A stretch of DNA of 64,000 bases from Bugula neritina. Its lineage: Eukaryota > Bryozoa > Gymnolaemata > Cheilostomatida > Bugulidae. Location of the stretch: positions 434,001 through 498,000 of the forward strand of contig CAXIUT010000103.1 of assembly GCA_964035545.1 (NCBI GenBank), written 5' to 3'. This document shows, one piece after another, positions 51,240-63,310 of the stretch. Made by a program: the position numbers and the translations under genes. Under the pieces are notes generated by a model. That model ran no database searches and was not told the origin of the DNA. It saw only the letters and a list, made by a program, of their open reading frames with translations. Positions within the stretch are counted from its first letter, which is position 1. The number at the start of each line of letters is the position of its first letter.

Positions 51240-52582
51240 ATGCATAAAAATGTTCATCAAGTATCTAAACGCATGCAAGTGATGAGTTTGGAGATATTAT
51301 TTAAAACTACAAAAGTTTCCATGCCGCTTGTAAATCAAAAGTGGACAATTGCTGCAAACACCTCTTTTCATAGAATGACTCAGTTATTTCTCATATGTTT
51401 GCAAAGGCATCTAAAATTAGTTATTGCTCTTGCAAAATATAACACTGTGAAATGGCGCTGCAGATGAGCTTTCCCTTTTAATATGAAAACTGATGATTGA
51501 AGAGCAATATATTCTACTAATAAAATGGGTTTCAGCAGTGACTCATCTCCACTGCCTATAAACTATAAAGCTTCAAATCGTATACTGTAGACCCATGGGC
51601 CAGCTCTAGAACAATAACACAATTCACATGAGTCAGGATTGCTGGTTGTTAGAGGGGACAGGGGGGCAGGAGAGGGGATGGGAAAATAAAACATCTAAAT
51701 TCAATAGTAAAAGCGGATGTACAATGCAAAGGTCTTCCAGCATCACTGGTATTTCCATAATAACTGCAAGGCGCAAACTTTTGCTGACGGACAATCAGAC
51801 AGAAAAACTCTTGCAAATAACAAAACTAATATTAGCCTGTGTCTGCTTCGTATAAACACCAAGAACAAAATTTTAGGAAAGATAACTCCCAACACACCTA
51901 TCTTGCAACTGGTGCTGGTGCAAAGAAATTGAAGGGTTATGTTTCATAGTCATATATTCAGCTAGTACTTCTAACTGCAAAGGAGTAACATTGCAGAAAA
52001 AGGTGAAGATGTGAAGCACTGTAGATTTATGGTAAGTTATAATATGCATTTGATATTACTTATCTGTCCAGAAAACAATATTATATTATATTTTATTCTA
52101 CTCAGTAGTACCAACAATGAATATTTTATCATTGTTTATGGCAGTCGTGAATCTCAACAATGAATAATAATAATATGCATTGTCAATTTTCACAAAGTAG
52201 CAGTCTTAAGTCAGCCCTCTCTAGTTCAAGATGGGCATCACTATACACACAAGAGTTAAGAACTTTAATGAGTCCTGTCAGCTAACCAGCTCATGAAGTC
52301 TACACAGTTTGGTTGCAGACGTTTGCATTTGACATTAGGACTAAAGTGTTGACTACATGGAGATTTCAACTTCAATTGTTAATCAACTTGTTTTGGATCT
52401 ACTTGTTACATCTGGCTTACTCTTTCTGGTAGGTTTATTTCATTAACTTTCTAGACTGATTTTCTTAACTTTCTGAAGAGTTTGTTGTGATGCGAAATAT
52501 ATTACCAAATATCTCATGGCAACGTGCCAATACATTTAACACAGTAATGAAGCACTGGTGTCTTTGAAGCAGGCATCAAGTT
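51240..52582. repeat. Satellite unit 39: head H6, Y-like (1,343 bp)
   Basis: CTTTCCCTTTT, ATATTCTACT, CTGCCTATAAAC, GTAGACCC, GCGGATG and CTGACGG define a variant shared with units 40 and 42, and with 43 from mid-head on. Private AAACGCATGC in the head and A at 52208. Confidence 0.93.
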
Positions 52583-53923
52583 ATGCATAAAAATGTTCAT
52601 CAAGTATCTAAACACATGCAAGTGATGAGTTTGGAGATATTATTTAAAACTACAAAAGTTTCCATGCCGCTTGTAAATCAAAAGTGGACAATTGCTGCAA
52701 ACACCTCTTTTCATAGAATGACTCAGTTATTTCTCATATGTTTGCAAAGGCATCTAAAATTAGTTATTGCTCTTGCAAAATATAACACTGTGAAATGGCG
52801 CTGCAGATGAGCTTTCCCTTTTAATATGAAAACTGATGATTGAAGAGCAATATATTCTACTAATAAAATGGGTTTCAGCAGTGACTCATCTCCACTGCCT
52901 ATAAACTATAAAGCTTCAAATCGTATACTGTAGACCCATGGGCCAACTCTAGAACAATAACACAATTCACATGAGTCAGGATTGCTGGTTGTTAGAGGGG
53001 ACAGGGGGGCAGGAGAGGGGATGGGAAAATAAAACATCTAAATTCAATAGTAAAAGCGGATGTACAATGCAAAGGTCTTCCAGCATCACTGGTATTTCCA
53101 TAATAACTGCAAGGCGCAAACTTTTGCTGACGGACAATCAGACAGAAAAACTCTTGCAAATAACAAAACTAATATTAGCCTGTGTCTGCTTCGTATAAAC
53201 ACCAAGAACAAAATTTTGGGAAAGATAACTCCCAACACACCAATCTTGCAACTGGTGCTGGTGCAATGAAATTGAAGGGTTATGTTTCATAGTCATATAT
53301 TCAGCTAGTACTTCTAACTGCAAAGAAATAACATTGCAGAAAAAGGTGAAGATGTGAAGCACTGTAGATTTATGGTAAGTTATAATATGCATTTGATATT
53401 ACTTATCTGTCCAGAAAACAATGTTATATTATATTTTATTCTACTCAGTAGTACCAACAATGAATATTTTATCATTGTTTATGGCAGTCGTGAATCTCAA
53501 CAATGAATAATAATAATGTGCATTGTCAATTTTCACAAAATAGCAGTCTTCAGTCAGCCCTCTCTAGTACAAGATGGGCATCACTATACACACAAGAGTT
53601 AAGAACTTTAATGAGTCCTGTCAGCTAACCAGCTCATGAAGTCTACACAGTTTGGTTGCAGACGTTTGCATTTGACATTAGGACTAAAGTGTTGACTACA
53701 TGGAGATTTCAACTTCAATTGTTAATCAACTTGTTTTGGATCTACTTGTTACATCTGGCTTACTCTCTCTGGTAGGTTTATTTCATTAACTTTCTAGACT
53801 GATTTTCTTAACTTTCTGAAGAGTTTGTTGTGATGCGAAATATTACCAAATATCTCATGGCAACGTGCCAATACAGTTAACACAGTAATTAAGCACTGGT
53901 GTCTTTGAAGCAGGCATCAAGTT
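52583..53923. repeat. Satellite unit 40: head H6, Y-like (1,341 bp)
   Basis: Same head and middle as unit 39, but with a unit 36-like tail (ACAATGTTATATT, GTGCATTG, GTACAAG). Private CACCAATCTTG near 53240. Confidence 0.93.
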
Positions 53924-55265
53924 TTGCATAAGAATTTTCATCAAGTATCTAAACACATGCAAGTGATGAGTTTGGAGATATTATTTAAAACTACAAAAGT
54001 TTCCATGCCGCGTGTAAATCAAAAGTGGACAAGTGCTGCAAACACCTCTTTTCATAGAATGACTCAGTTATTTCTCATATGTTTGCAAAGGCATCTAAAA
54101 TTAGTTATTGCTCTAGCAAAATATAACACTGTGAAATGGCGCTGCAGATGAGTTTTCTCTTTTAATATGAAAACTGATGATTGAAGAGCAATATAGTCTA
54201 CTAATAAATTGGGTTTCAGCAGTGACTCATCTCCACTGCCTGTAAACTATAAAGCTTCAAATCGTATACTGTAGGCCCATGGTCCAACTCTAAAACAATA
54301 ACACATTTCACATGAGTCAGGATTACTGGTTGTTAGAAGGGACGGGGGGCCGGAGAGGGGAGGGGAAAATAAAACATCTAAATTTAATAGTAAAGGCGGG
54401 TGTACAATGCAAAGGTCTTCCAGCATCACTGATATTTCCATAATAACTGCAAGGCGCAAGCTCCTGCTGATGGACAATATGACAGAAAAACTCTTTCAAA
54501 TAAGTAAACTAATATTAGCCTGTGTCTGCTTCGTATAAACGCCAAGAACAAACTTTTAGGAAAGATAACTCCCACCACACCTATCTTGCAACCGGTGCTG
54601 GTGCAATGAAATTGAAGGGCTATGTTTCATAGTCATATATTCAGCTAGTACTTCTAACTGCAAAGGAGTAACATTGCAGAAAAAGGTGAAGATGTGAAGC
54701 ACTGTAGATTTATGGTAAGTTATAATATGCATTTGATATTACTTATCTGTCCAGAAAACAATATTATATTATATTTTATTCTACTCAGTAGTACCAACAA
54801 TGAATATTTTATCATTGTTTATGGCAGTCGTGAATCTCAACAATGAATAATAATAATATGCATTGTCAATTTTCACAAAGTAGCAGTCTTCAGTCAGCCC
54901 TCTCTAGTTCAAGATGGGCATCACTATACACACAAGAGTTAAGAACTTTAATGAGTCCTGTCAGCTAACCAGCTCATGAAGTCTACACAGTTTGGTTGCA
55001 GACGTTTGCATTTGACATTAGGACTAAAGTGTTGACTACATGGAGATTTCAACTTCAATTGTTAATCAACTTGTTTTGGATCTACTTGTTACATCTGGCT
55101 TACTCTTTCTGGTAGGTTTATTTCATTAACTTTCTAGACTGATTTTCTTAACTTTCTGAAGAGTTTGTTGTGATGCGAAATATATTACCAAATATCTCAT
55201 GGCAACGTGCCAATACATTTAACACAGTAATGAAGCACTGGTGTCTTTGAAGCAGGCATCAAGTT
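53924..55265. repeat. Satellite unit 41: head H5, chimera Z to Y (1,342 bp)
   Basis: First H5 head (ATAAGAATTTTC). Z middle with an altered tract (GGGACGGGGGGCCGG), then a Y tail from CATATATTC near 54633. Confidence 0.93.
54339..54365 (+). other. Putative G-quadruplex, GACGGGGGGCCGG form
   Basis: G-runs of 3, 6, 4 and 4 with loops AC, CCGGAGA and A. It contains two new CpGs compared with other forms, so it is a CpG-bearing variant. Units 44, 45 and 46 share it. Confidence 0.78.
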
Positions 55266-56606
55266 ATGCATAAAAATGTTCATCAAGTATCTAAACACAT
55301 GCAAGTGATGAGTTTGGAGATATTATTTAAAACTACAAAAGTTTCCATGCCGCTTGTAAATCAAAAGTGGACAATTGCTGCAAACACCTCTTTTCATAGA
55401 ATGACTCAGTTATTTCTCATATGTTTGCAAAGGCATCTAAAATTAGTTATTGCTCTTGCAAAATATAACACTGTGAAATGGCGCTGCAGATGAGCTTTCC
55501 CTTTTAATATGAAAACTGATGATTGAAGAGCAATATATTCTACTAATAAAATGGGTTTCAGCAGTGACTCATCTCCACTGCCTATAAACTATAAAGCTTC
55601 AAATCGTATACTGTAGACCCATGGGCCAACTCTAGAACAATAACACAATTCACATGAGTCAGGATTGCTGGTTGTTAGAGGGGACAGGGGGGCAGGAGAG
55701 GGGATGGGAAAATAAAACATCTAAATTCAATAGTAAAAGCGGATGTACAATGCAAAGGTCTTCCAGCATCACTGGTATTTCCATAATAACTGCAAGGCGC
55801 AAACTTTTGCTGACGGACAATCAGACAGAAAAACTCTTGCAAATAACAAAACTAATATTAGCCTGTGTCTGCTTCGTATAAACACCAAGAACAAAATTTT
55901 GGGAAAGATAACTCCCAACACACCTATCTTGCAACTGGTGCTGGTGCAATGAAATTGAAGGGTTATGTTTCATAGTCATATATTCAGCTAGTACTTCTAA
56001 CTGCAAAGAAATAACATTGCAGAAAAAGGTGAAGATGTGAAGCACTGTAGATTTATGGTAAGTTATAATATGCATTTGATATTACTTATCTGTCCAGAAA
56101 ACAATGTTATATTATATTTTATTCTACTCAGTAGTACCAACAATGAATATTTTATCATTGTTTATGGCAGTCGTGAATCTCAACAATGAATAATAATAAT
56201 GTGCATTGTCAATTTTCACAAAATAGCAGTCTTCAGTCAGCCCTCTCTAGTACAAGATGGGCATCACTATACACACAAGAGTTAAGAACTTTAATGAGTC
56301 CTGTCAGCTAACCAGCTCATGAAGTCTACACAGTTTGGTTGCAGACGTTTGCATTTGACATTAGGACTAAAGTGTTGACTACATGGAGATTTCAACTTCA
56401 ATTGTTAATCAACTTGTTTTGGATCTACTTGTTACATCTGGCTTACTCTCTCTGGTAGGTTTATTTCATTAACTTTCTAGACTGATTTTCTTAACTTTCT
56501 GAAGAGTTTGTTGTGATGCGAAATATTACCAAATATCTCATGGCAACGTGCCAATACAGTTAACACAGTAATTAAGCACTGGTGTCTTTGAAGCAGGCAT
56601 CAAGTT
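55266..56606. repeat. Satellite unit 42: head H6, Y-like (1,341 bp)
   Basis: Copy of unit 40 at 2,683 bp offset. Confidence 0.93.
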
Positions 56607-57947
56607 TTGCATAAGAATTTTCATCAAGTATCTAAACACATGCAAGTGATGAGTTTGGAGATATTATTTAAAACTACAAAAGTTTCCATGCCGCGTGTAA
56701 ATCAAAAGTGGACAAGTGCTGCAAACACCTCTTTTCATAGAATGACTCAGTTATTTCTCATATGTTTGCAAAGGCATCTAAAATTAGTTATTGCTCTTGC
56801 AAAATATAACACTGTGAAATGGCGCTGCAGATGAGCTTTCCCTTTTAATATGAAAACTGATGATTGAAGAGCAATATATTCTACTAATAAAATGGGTTTC
56901 AGCAGTGACTCATCTCCACTGCCTATAAACTATAAAGCTTCAAATCGTATACTGTAGACCCATGGGCCAACTCTAGAACAATAACACAATTCACATGAGT
57001 CAGGATTGCTGGTTGTTAGAGGGGACAGGGGGGCAGGAGAGGGGATGGGAAAATAAAACATCTAAATTCAATAGTAAAAGCGGATGTACAATGCAAAGGT
57101 CTTCCAGCATCACTGGTATTTCCATAATAACTGCAAGGCGCAAACTTTTGCTGACGGACAATCAGACAGAAAAACTCTTGCAAATAACAAAACTAATATT
57201 AGCCTGTGTCTGCTTCGTATAAACACCAAGAACAAAATTTTGGGAAAGATAACTCCCAACACACCTATCTTGCAACTGGTGCTGGTGCAATGAAATTGAA
57301 GGGTTATGTTTCATAGTCATATATTCAGCTAGTACTTCTAACTGCAAAGAAATAACATTGCAGAAAAAGGTGAAGATGTGAAGCACTGTAGATTTATGGT
57401 AAGTTATAATATGCATTTGATATTACTTATCTGTCCAGAAAACAATGTTATATTATATTTTATTCTACTCAGTAGTACCAACAATGAATATTTTATCATT
57501 GTTTATGGCAGTCGTGAATCTCAACAATGAATAATAATAATGTGCATTGTCAATTTTCACAAAATAGCAGTCTTCAGTCAGCCCTCTCTAGTACAAGATG
57601 GGCATCACTATACACACAAGAGTTAAGAACTTTAATGAGTCCTGTCAGCTAACCAGCTCATGAAGTCTACACAGTTTGGTTGCAGACGTTTGCATTTGAC
57701 ATTAGGACTAAAGTGTTGACTACATGGAGATTTCAACTTCAATTGTTAATCAACTTGTTTTGGATCTACTTGTTACATCTGGCTTACTCTCTCTGGTAGG
57801 TTTATTTCATTAACTTTCTAGACTGATTTTCTTAACTTTCTGAAGAGTTTGTTGTGATGCGAAATATTACCAAATATCTCATGGCAACGTGCCAATACAG
57901 TTAACACAGTAATTAAGCACTGGTGTCTTTGAAGCAGGCATCAAGTT
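56607..57947. repeat. Satellite unit 43: head H5, Y-like (1,341 bp)
   Basis: Starts as unit 41 (H5) and becomes the unit 40/42 type by TGCTCTTGC near 56790, so the switch lies inside the head. Confidence 0.93.
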
Positions 57948-59289
57948 TTGCATAAGAATTTTCATCAAGTATCTAAACACATGCAAGTGATGAGTTTGGA
58001 GATATTATTTAAAACTACAAAAGTTTCCATGCCGCGTGTAAATCAAAAGTGGACAAGTGCTGCAAACACCTCTTTTCATAGAATGACTCAGTTATTTCTC
58101 ATATGTTTGCAAAGGCATCTAAAATTAGTTATTGCTCTAGCAAAATATAACACTGTGAAATGGCGCTGCAGATGAGTTTTCTCTTTTAATATGAAAACTG
58201 ATGATTGAAGAGCAATATAGTCTACTAATAAATTGGGTTTCAGCAGTGACTCATCTCCACTGCCTGTAAACTATAAAGCTTCAAATCGTATACTGTAGGC
58301 CCATGGTCCAACTCTAAAACAATAACACATTTCACATGAGTCAGGATTACTGGTTGTTAGAAGGGACGGGGGGCCGGAGAGGGGAGGGGAAAATAAAACA
58401 TCTAAATTTAATAGTAAAGGCGGGTGTACAATGCAAAGGTCTTCCAGCATCACTGATATTTCCATAATAACTGCAAGGCGCAAGCTCCTGCTGATGGACA
58501 ATATGACAGAAAAACTCTTGCAAATAAGTAAACTAATATTAGCCTGTGTCTGCTTCGTATAAACACCAAGAACAAAATTTTGGGAAAGATAACTCCCAAC
58601 ACACCTATCTTGCAACTGGTGCTGGTGCAATGAAATTGAAGGGTTATGTTTCATAGTCATATATTCAGCTAGTACCTCTAACTGCAAAGAAATAACATTG
58701 CAGAAAAAGGTGAAGATGTGAAGCACTGTAGATTTATGGTAAGTTATAATATGCATTTGATATTACTTATCTGTCCAGAAAACAATGTTATATTATATTT
58801 TATTCTACTCAGTAGTACCAACAATGAATATTTTATCATTGTTTATGGCAGTCGTGAATCTCAACAATGAATAATAATAATGTGCATTGTCAATTTTCAC
58901 AAAATAGCAGTCTTCAGTCAGCCCTCTCTAGTACAAGATGGGCATCACTATACACACAAGAGTTAAGAACTTTAATGAGTCCTGTCAGCTAACCAGCTCA
59001 TGAAGTCTACACAGTTTGGTTGCAGACGTTTGCATTTGACATTAGGACTAAAGTGTTCACTACATGGAGACTTCAACTTCAATTGTTAATCAACTTATTT
59101 TGGATCTACTTGTCACATCTGGCTTACTCTCTCTGGTAGGTTTATTTCATTAACTTTCTAGACTGATTTTCTTAACTTTCTGAAGAGTTTGTTGTGATGC
59201 GAAATATATTACCAAATATCTCATGGCAACGTGCCAATACATTTAACACAGTAATTAAGCACTGGTGTCTTTGAAGCAGGCATCAAGTT
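57948..59289. repeat. Satellite unit 44: head H5, chimera Z to Y (1,342 bp)
   Basis: Like unit 41 to about 58510, then a short mixed segment (CTCTTGCAAATAAGTAAAC) into a Y-like tail. The last 250 bp return to Z-type bases (GTGTTCAC, GACTTC, CTTGTCAC) with private CAACTTATTTTGG. Confidence 0.93.
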
Positions 59290-60631
59290 TTGCATAAAAA
59301 AATTTATCAAGTATCTAAACACATGCAAGTGATGAGTTTGGAGATATTATTTAAAACTACAAAAGTTTCCATGCTGCTTGTAAATCAAAAGTGGACAATT
59401 GCTGCAAACACCTCTTTTCATAGAATGACTCAGTTATTTCTCATATGTTTGCAAAAGCATCTAAAATTAGTTATTGCTCTAGCAAAATATAACACTGTGA
59501 AATGGCGCTGCAGATGAGCTTTCTCTTTTAATATGAAAACTGATGATTGAAGAGCAATATAGTCTACTAATAAAATGGGTTTCAGCAGTGACTCATCTCC
59601 ACTGCCTGTAAACTATAAAGCTTCAAATCGTATACTGTAGGCCCATGGGCCAACTCTAGAACAATAACACAATTCACATGAGTCAGGATTGCTGGTTGTT
59701 AGAAGGGACGGGGGGCCGGAGAGGGGAGGGGAAAATAAAACATCTAAATTTAATAGTAAAGGCGGGTGTACAATGCAAAGGTCTTCCAGCATCACTGATA
59801 TTTCCATAATAACTGCAAGGCGCAAGCTCCTGCTGATGGACAATATGACAGAAAAACTCTTTCAAATAAGTAAACTAATATTAGCCTGTGTCTGCTTCGT
59901 ATAAACGCCAAGAACAAACTTTTAGGAAAGATAACTCCCACCACACCTATCTTGCAACCGGTGCTGGTGCAATGAAATTGAAGGGCTATGTTTCATAGTC
60001 ATATATTCAGCTAGTACTTCTAACTGCAAAGGAGTAACATTGCAGAAAAAGGTGAAGATGTGAAGCACTGTAGATTTATGGTAAGTTATAATATGCATTT
60101 GATATTACTTATCTGTCCAGAAAACAATATTATATTATATTTTATTCTACTCAGTAGTACCAACAATGAATATTTTATCATTGTTTATGGCAGTCGTGAA
60201 TCTCAACAATGAATAATAATAATATGCATTGTCAATTTTCACAAAGTAGCAGTCTTCAGTCAGCCCTCTCTAGTTCAAGATGGGCATCACTATACACACA
60301 AGAGTTAAGAACTTTAATGAGTCCTGTCAGCTAACCAGCTCATGAAGTCTACACAGTTTGGTTGCAGACGTTTGCATTTGACATTAGGACTAAAGTGTTG
60401 ACTACATGGAGATTTCAACTTCAATTGTTAATCAACTTGTTTTGGATCTACTTGTTACATCTGGCTTACTCTTTCTGGTAGGTTTATTTCATTAACTTTC
60501 TAGACTGATTTTCTTAACTTTCTGAAGAGTTTGTTGTGATGCGAAATATATTACCAAATATCTCATGGCAACGTGCCAATACATTTAACACAGTAATGAA
60601 GCACTGGTGTCTTTGAAGCAGGCATCAAGTT
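59290..60631. repeat. Satellite unit 45: head H7, chimera Z to Y (1,342 bp)
   Basis: Head CTGCTTG with CAAAAGCATC. The 12-bp palindrome is present, followed directly by a Z-type G tract (GGGACGGGGGGCCGG), so the non-Z to Z switch lies near 59700. The Y tail starts at CATATATTC near 59999. Confidence 0.93.
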
Positions 60632-61971
60632 ATGCATAAAAATGTTCATCAAGTATCTAAACACATGCAAGTGATGAGTTTGGAGATATTATTTAAAACT
60701 ACAAAAGTTTCCATGCCGCTTGTAAATCAAAAGTGGACAAGTGCTGCAAACACCTCTTTTCATAGAATGACTCAGTTATTTCTCATATGTTTGCAAAGGC
60801 ATCTAAAATTAGTTATTGCTCTAGCAAAATATAACACTGTGAAATGGCGCTGCAGATGAGTTTTCTCTTTTAATATGAAAACTGATGATTGAAGAGCAAT
60901 ATAGTCTACTAATAAATTGGGTTTCAGCAGTGACTCATCTCCACTGCCTGTAAACTATAAAGCTTCAAATCGTATACTGTAGGCCCATGGTCCAACTCTA
61001 AAACAATAACACATTTCACATGAGTCAGGATTACTGGTTGTTAGAAGGGACGGGGGGCCGGAGAGGGGAGGGGAAAATAAAACATCTAAATTTAATAGTA
61101 AAGGCGGGTGTACAATGCAAAGGTCTTCCAGCATCACTGATATTTCCATAATAACTGCAAGGCGCAAGCTCCTGCTGATGGACAATATGACAGAAAAACT
61201 CTTGCAAATAAGTAAACTAATATTAGCCTGTGTCTGCTTCGTATAAACACCAAGAACAAAATTTTGGGAAAGATAACTCCCAACACACCTATCTTGCAAC
61301 TGGTGCTGGTGCAATGAAATTGAAGGGTTATGTTTCATAGTCATATATTCAGCTAGTACCTCTAACTGCAAAGAAATAACATTGCAGAAAAAGGTGAAGA
61401 TGTGAAGCACTGTAGATTTATGGTAAGTTATAATATGCATTTGATATTACTTATCTGTCCAGAAAACAATGTTATATTATATTTTATTCTACTCAGTAGT
61501 ACCAACAATGAATATTTTATCATTGTTTATGGCAGTCGTGAATCTCAACAATGAATAATAATAATGTGCATTGTCAATTTTCACAAAATAGCAGTCTTCA
61601 GTCAGCCCTCTCTAGTACAAGATGGGCATCACTATACACACAAGAGTTAAGAACTTTAATGAGTCCTGTCAGCTAACCAGCTCATGAAGTCTACACAGTT
61701 TGGTTGCAGACGTTTGCATTTGACATTAGGACTAAAGTGTTGACTACATGGAGATTTCAACTTCAATTGTTAATCAACTTGTTTTGGATCTACTTGTTAC
61801 ATCTGGCTTACTCTCTCTGGTAGGTTTATTTCATTAACTTTCTAGACTGATTTTCTTAACTTTCTGAAGAGTTTGTTGTGATGCGAAATATTACCAAATA
61901 TCTCATGGCAACGTGCCAATACAGTTAACACAGTAATTAAGCACTGGTGTCTTTGAAGCAGGCATCAAGTT
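60632..61971. repeat. Satellite unit 46: H6-like head, chimera Z to Y (1,340 bp)
   Basis: From mid-head onward it repeats unit 44 at 2,684 bp, including the CTTGCAAATAAGTAAAC mosaic and AGTACCTCTAAC. Confidence 0.93.
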
Positions 61972-63310
61972 TTGCATAAGAATTTTCATCAAGTATCTAA
62001 ACACATGCAAGTGATGAGTTTGGAGATATTATTTAAAACTACAAAAGTTTCCATGCCGCGTGTAAATCAAAAGTGGACAAGTGCTGCAAACACCTCTTTT
62101 CATAGAATGACTCAGTTATTTCTCATATGTTTGCAAAGGCATCTAAAATTAGTTATTGCTCTAGCAAAATATAACACTGTGAAATGGCGCTGCAGATGAG
62201 CTTTCTCTTTTAATATGAAAACTGATGATTGAAGAGCAATATAGTCTACTAATAAAATGGGTTTCAGCAGTGACTCATCTCCACTGCCTGTAAACTATAA
62301 AGCTTCAAATCGTATACTGTAGGCCCATGGTCCAACTCTAAAACAATAACACATTTCACATGAGTCAGGATTACTGGTTGTTAGAAGGGACAGGGGGGCA
62401 GGAGAGGGGAGGGGAAAATAAAACATCTAAATTTAATAGTAAAGGCGGGTGTACAATGCAAAGGTCTTCCAGCATCACTGGTATTTCCATAATAACTGCA
62501 AGGCCAAACTTTTGCTGATGGACAATCAGACAGAAAAACTCTTACAAATAACAAAACTAATATTAGCCTGTGTCTGCTTCGTATAAACACAAAGAACAAA
62601 ATTTTGGGAAAGATAACTCCCAACACACCTATCTTGCAACTGGTGCTGGTGCAATGAAATTGAAGGGTTATGTTTCATAGTCATATATTCAGCTAGTACT
62701 TCTAACTAGAAAAAAATAACATTGCCGGAAAAGTTGAAGAGGTGAAGCACTGTAGAGTTATGGCAAGTTAGATTCTCTATATGATATTATTTATCTGTCA
62801 AGAAAATATTATATTAGATTTTATTCTACTCACTAGTACCAACAATGAATATTTTATCATTGTTTATGGCAGTCGTGAATCTCAACAATGAATAATAATA
62901 ATACGCATTGTCAATTTTCACAAAGTAGCAGTTTTCAGTCAGCCCTCTCTAGTTCAAGATGGGCATCACTATACACACAAGAGTTAAGAACTTTAATGAG
63001 TCCTGTCAGGTAACCAGCTCATGAAGTCTACACAGTTTGGTTGCAGACGTTTGCATTTGACATTAGGACTAAAGTGTTCACTACATGGAGACTTCAACTT
63101 CAATTGTTAATCAACTTGTTTTGGATCTACTTGTCACATCTGGCTTACTCTCTCTGGTAGGTTTATTTCATTAACTTTCTAGACTGATTTTCTTAACTTT
63201 CTGAAGAGTTTGTTGTGATGCGAAATATATTACCAAATATCTCATGGCAACGTGCCAATACATTTAACACAGTAATTAAGCACTGGTGTCTTTGAAGCAG
63301 GCATCAAGTT
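61972..63310. repeat. Satellite unit 47: head H5, double switch Z-X-Z (1,339 bp)
   Basis: Z bases to about 62470, X bases from 62481 (CTGGTATTTCC, GGCCAAAC, TTTTGGG) to about 62700, then Z again (AACTAGAAAA, TTAGATTCTC). Private ATATTAGATTTT and GCAGTTTTCAG. Confidence 0.93.

Noticed and set aside
58271-58756. Longest open frame in the window, 161 codons on the minus strand (also 60955-61440)
   Set aside because: It is a fusion of two shorter frames made by the Z/Y mosaic in units 44 and 46. It is absent from the other units, and I do not recognise the product.
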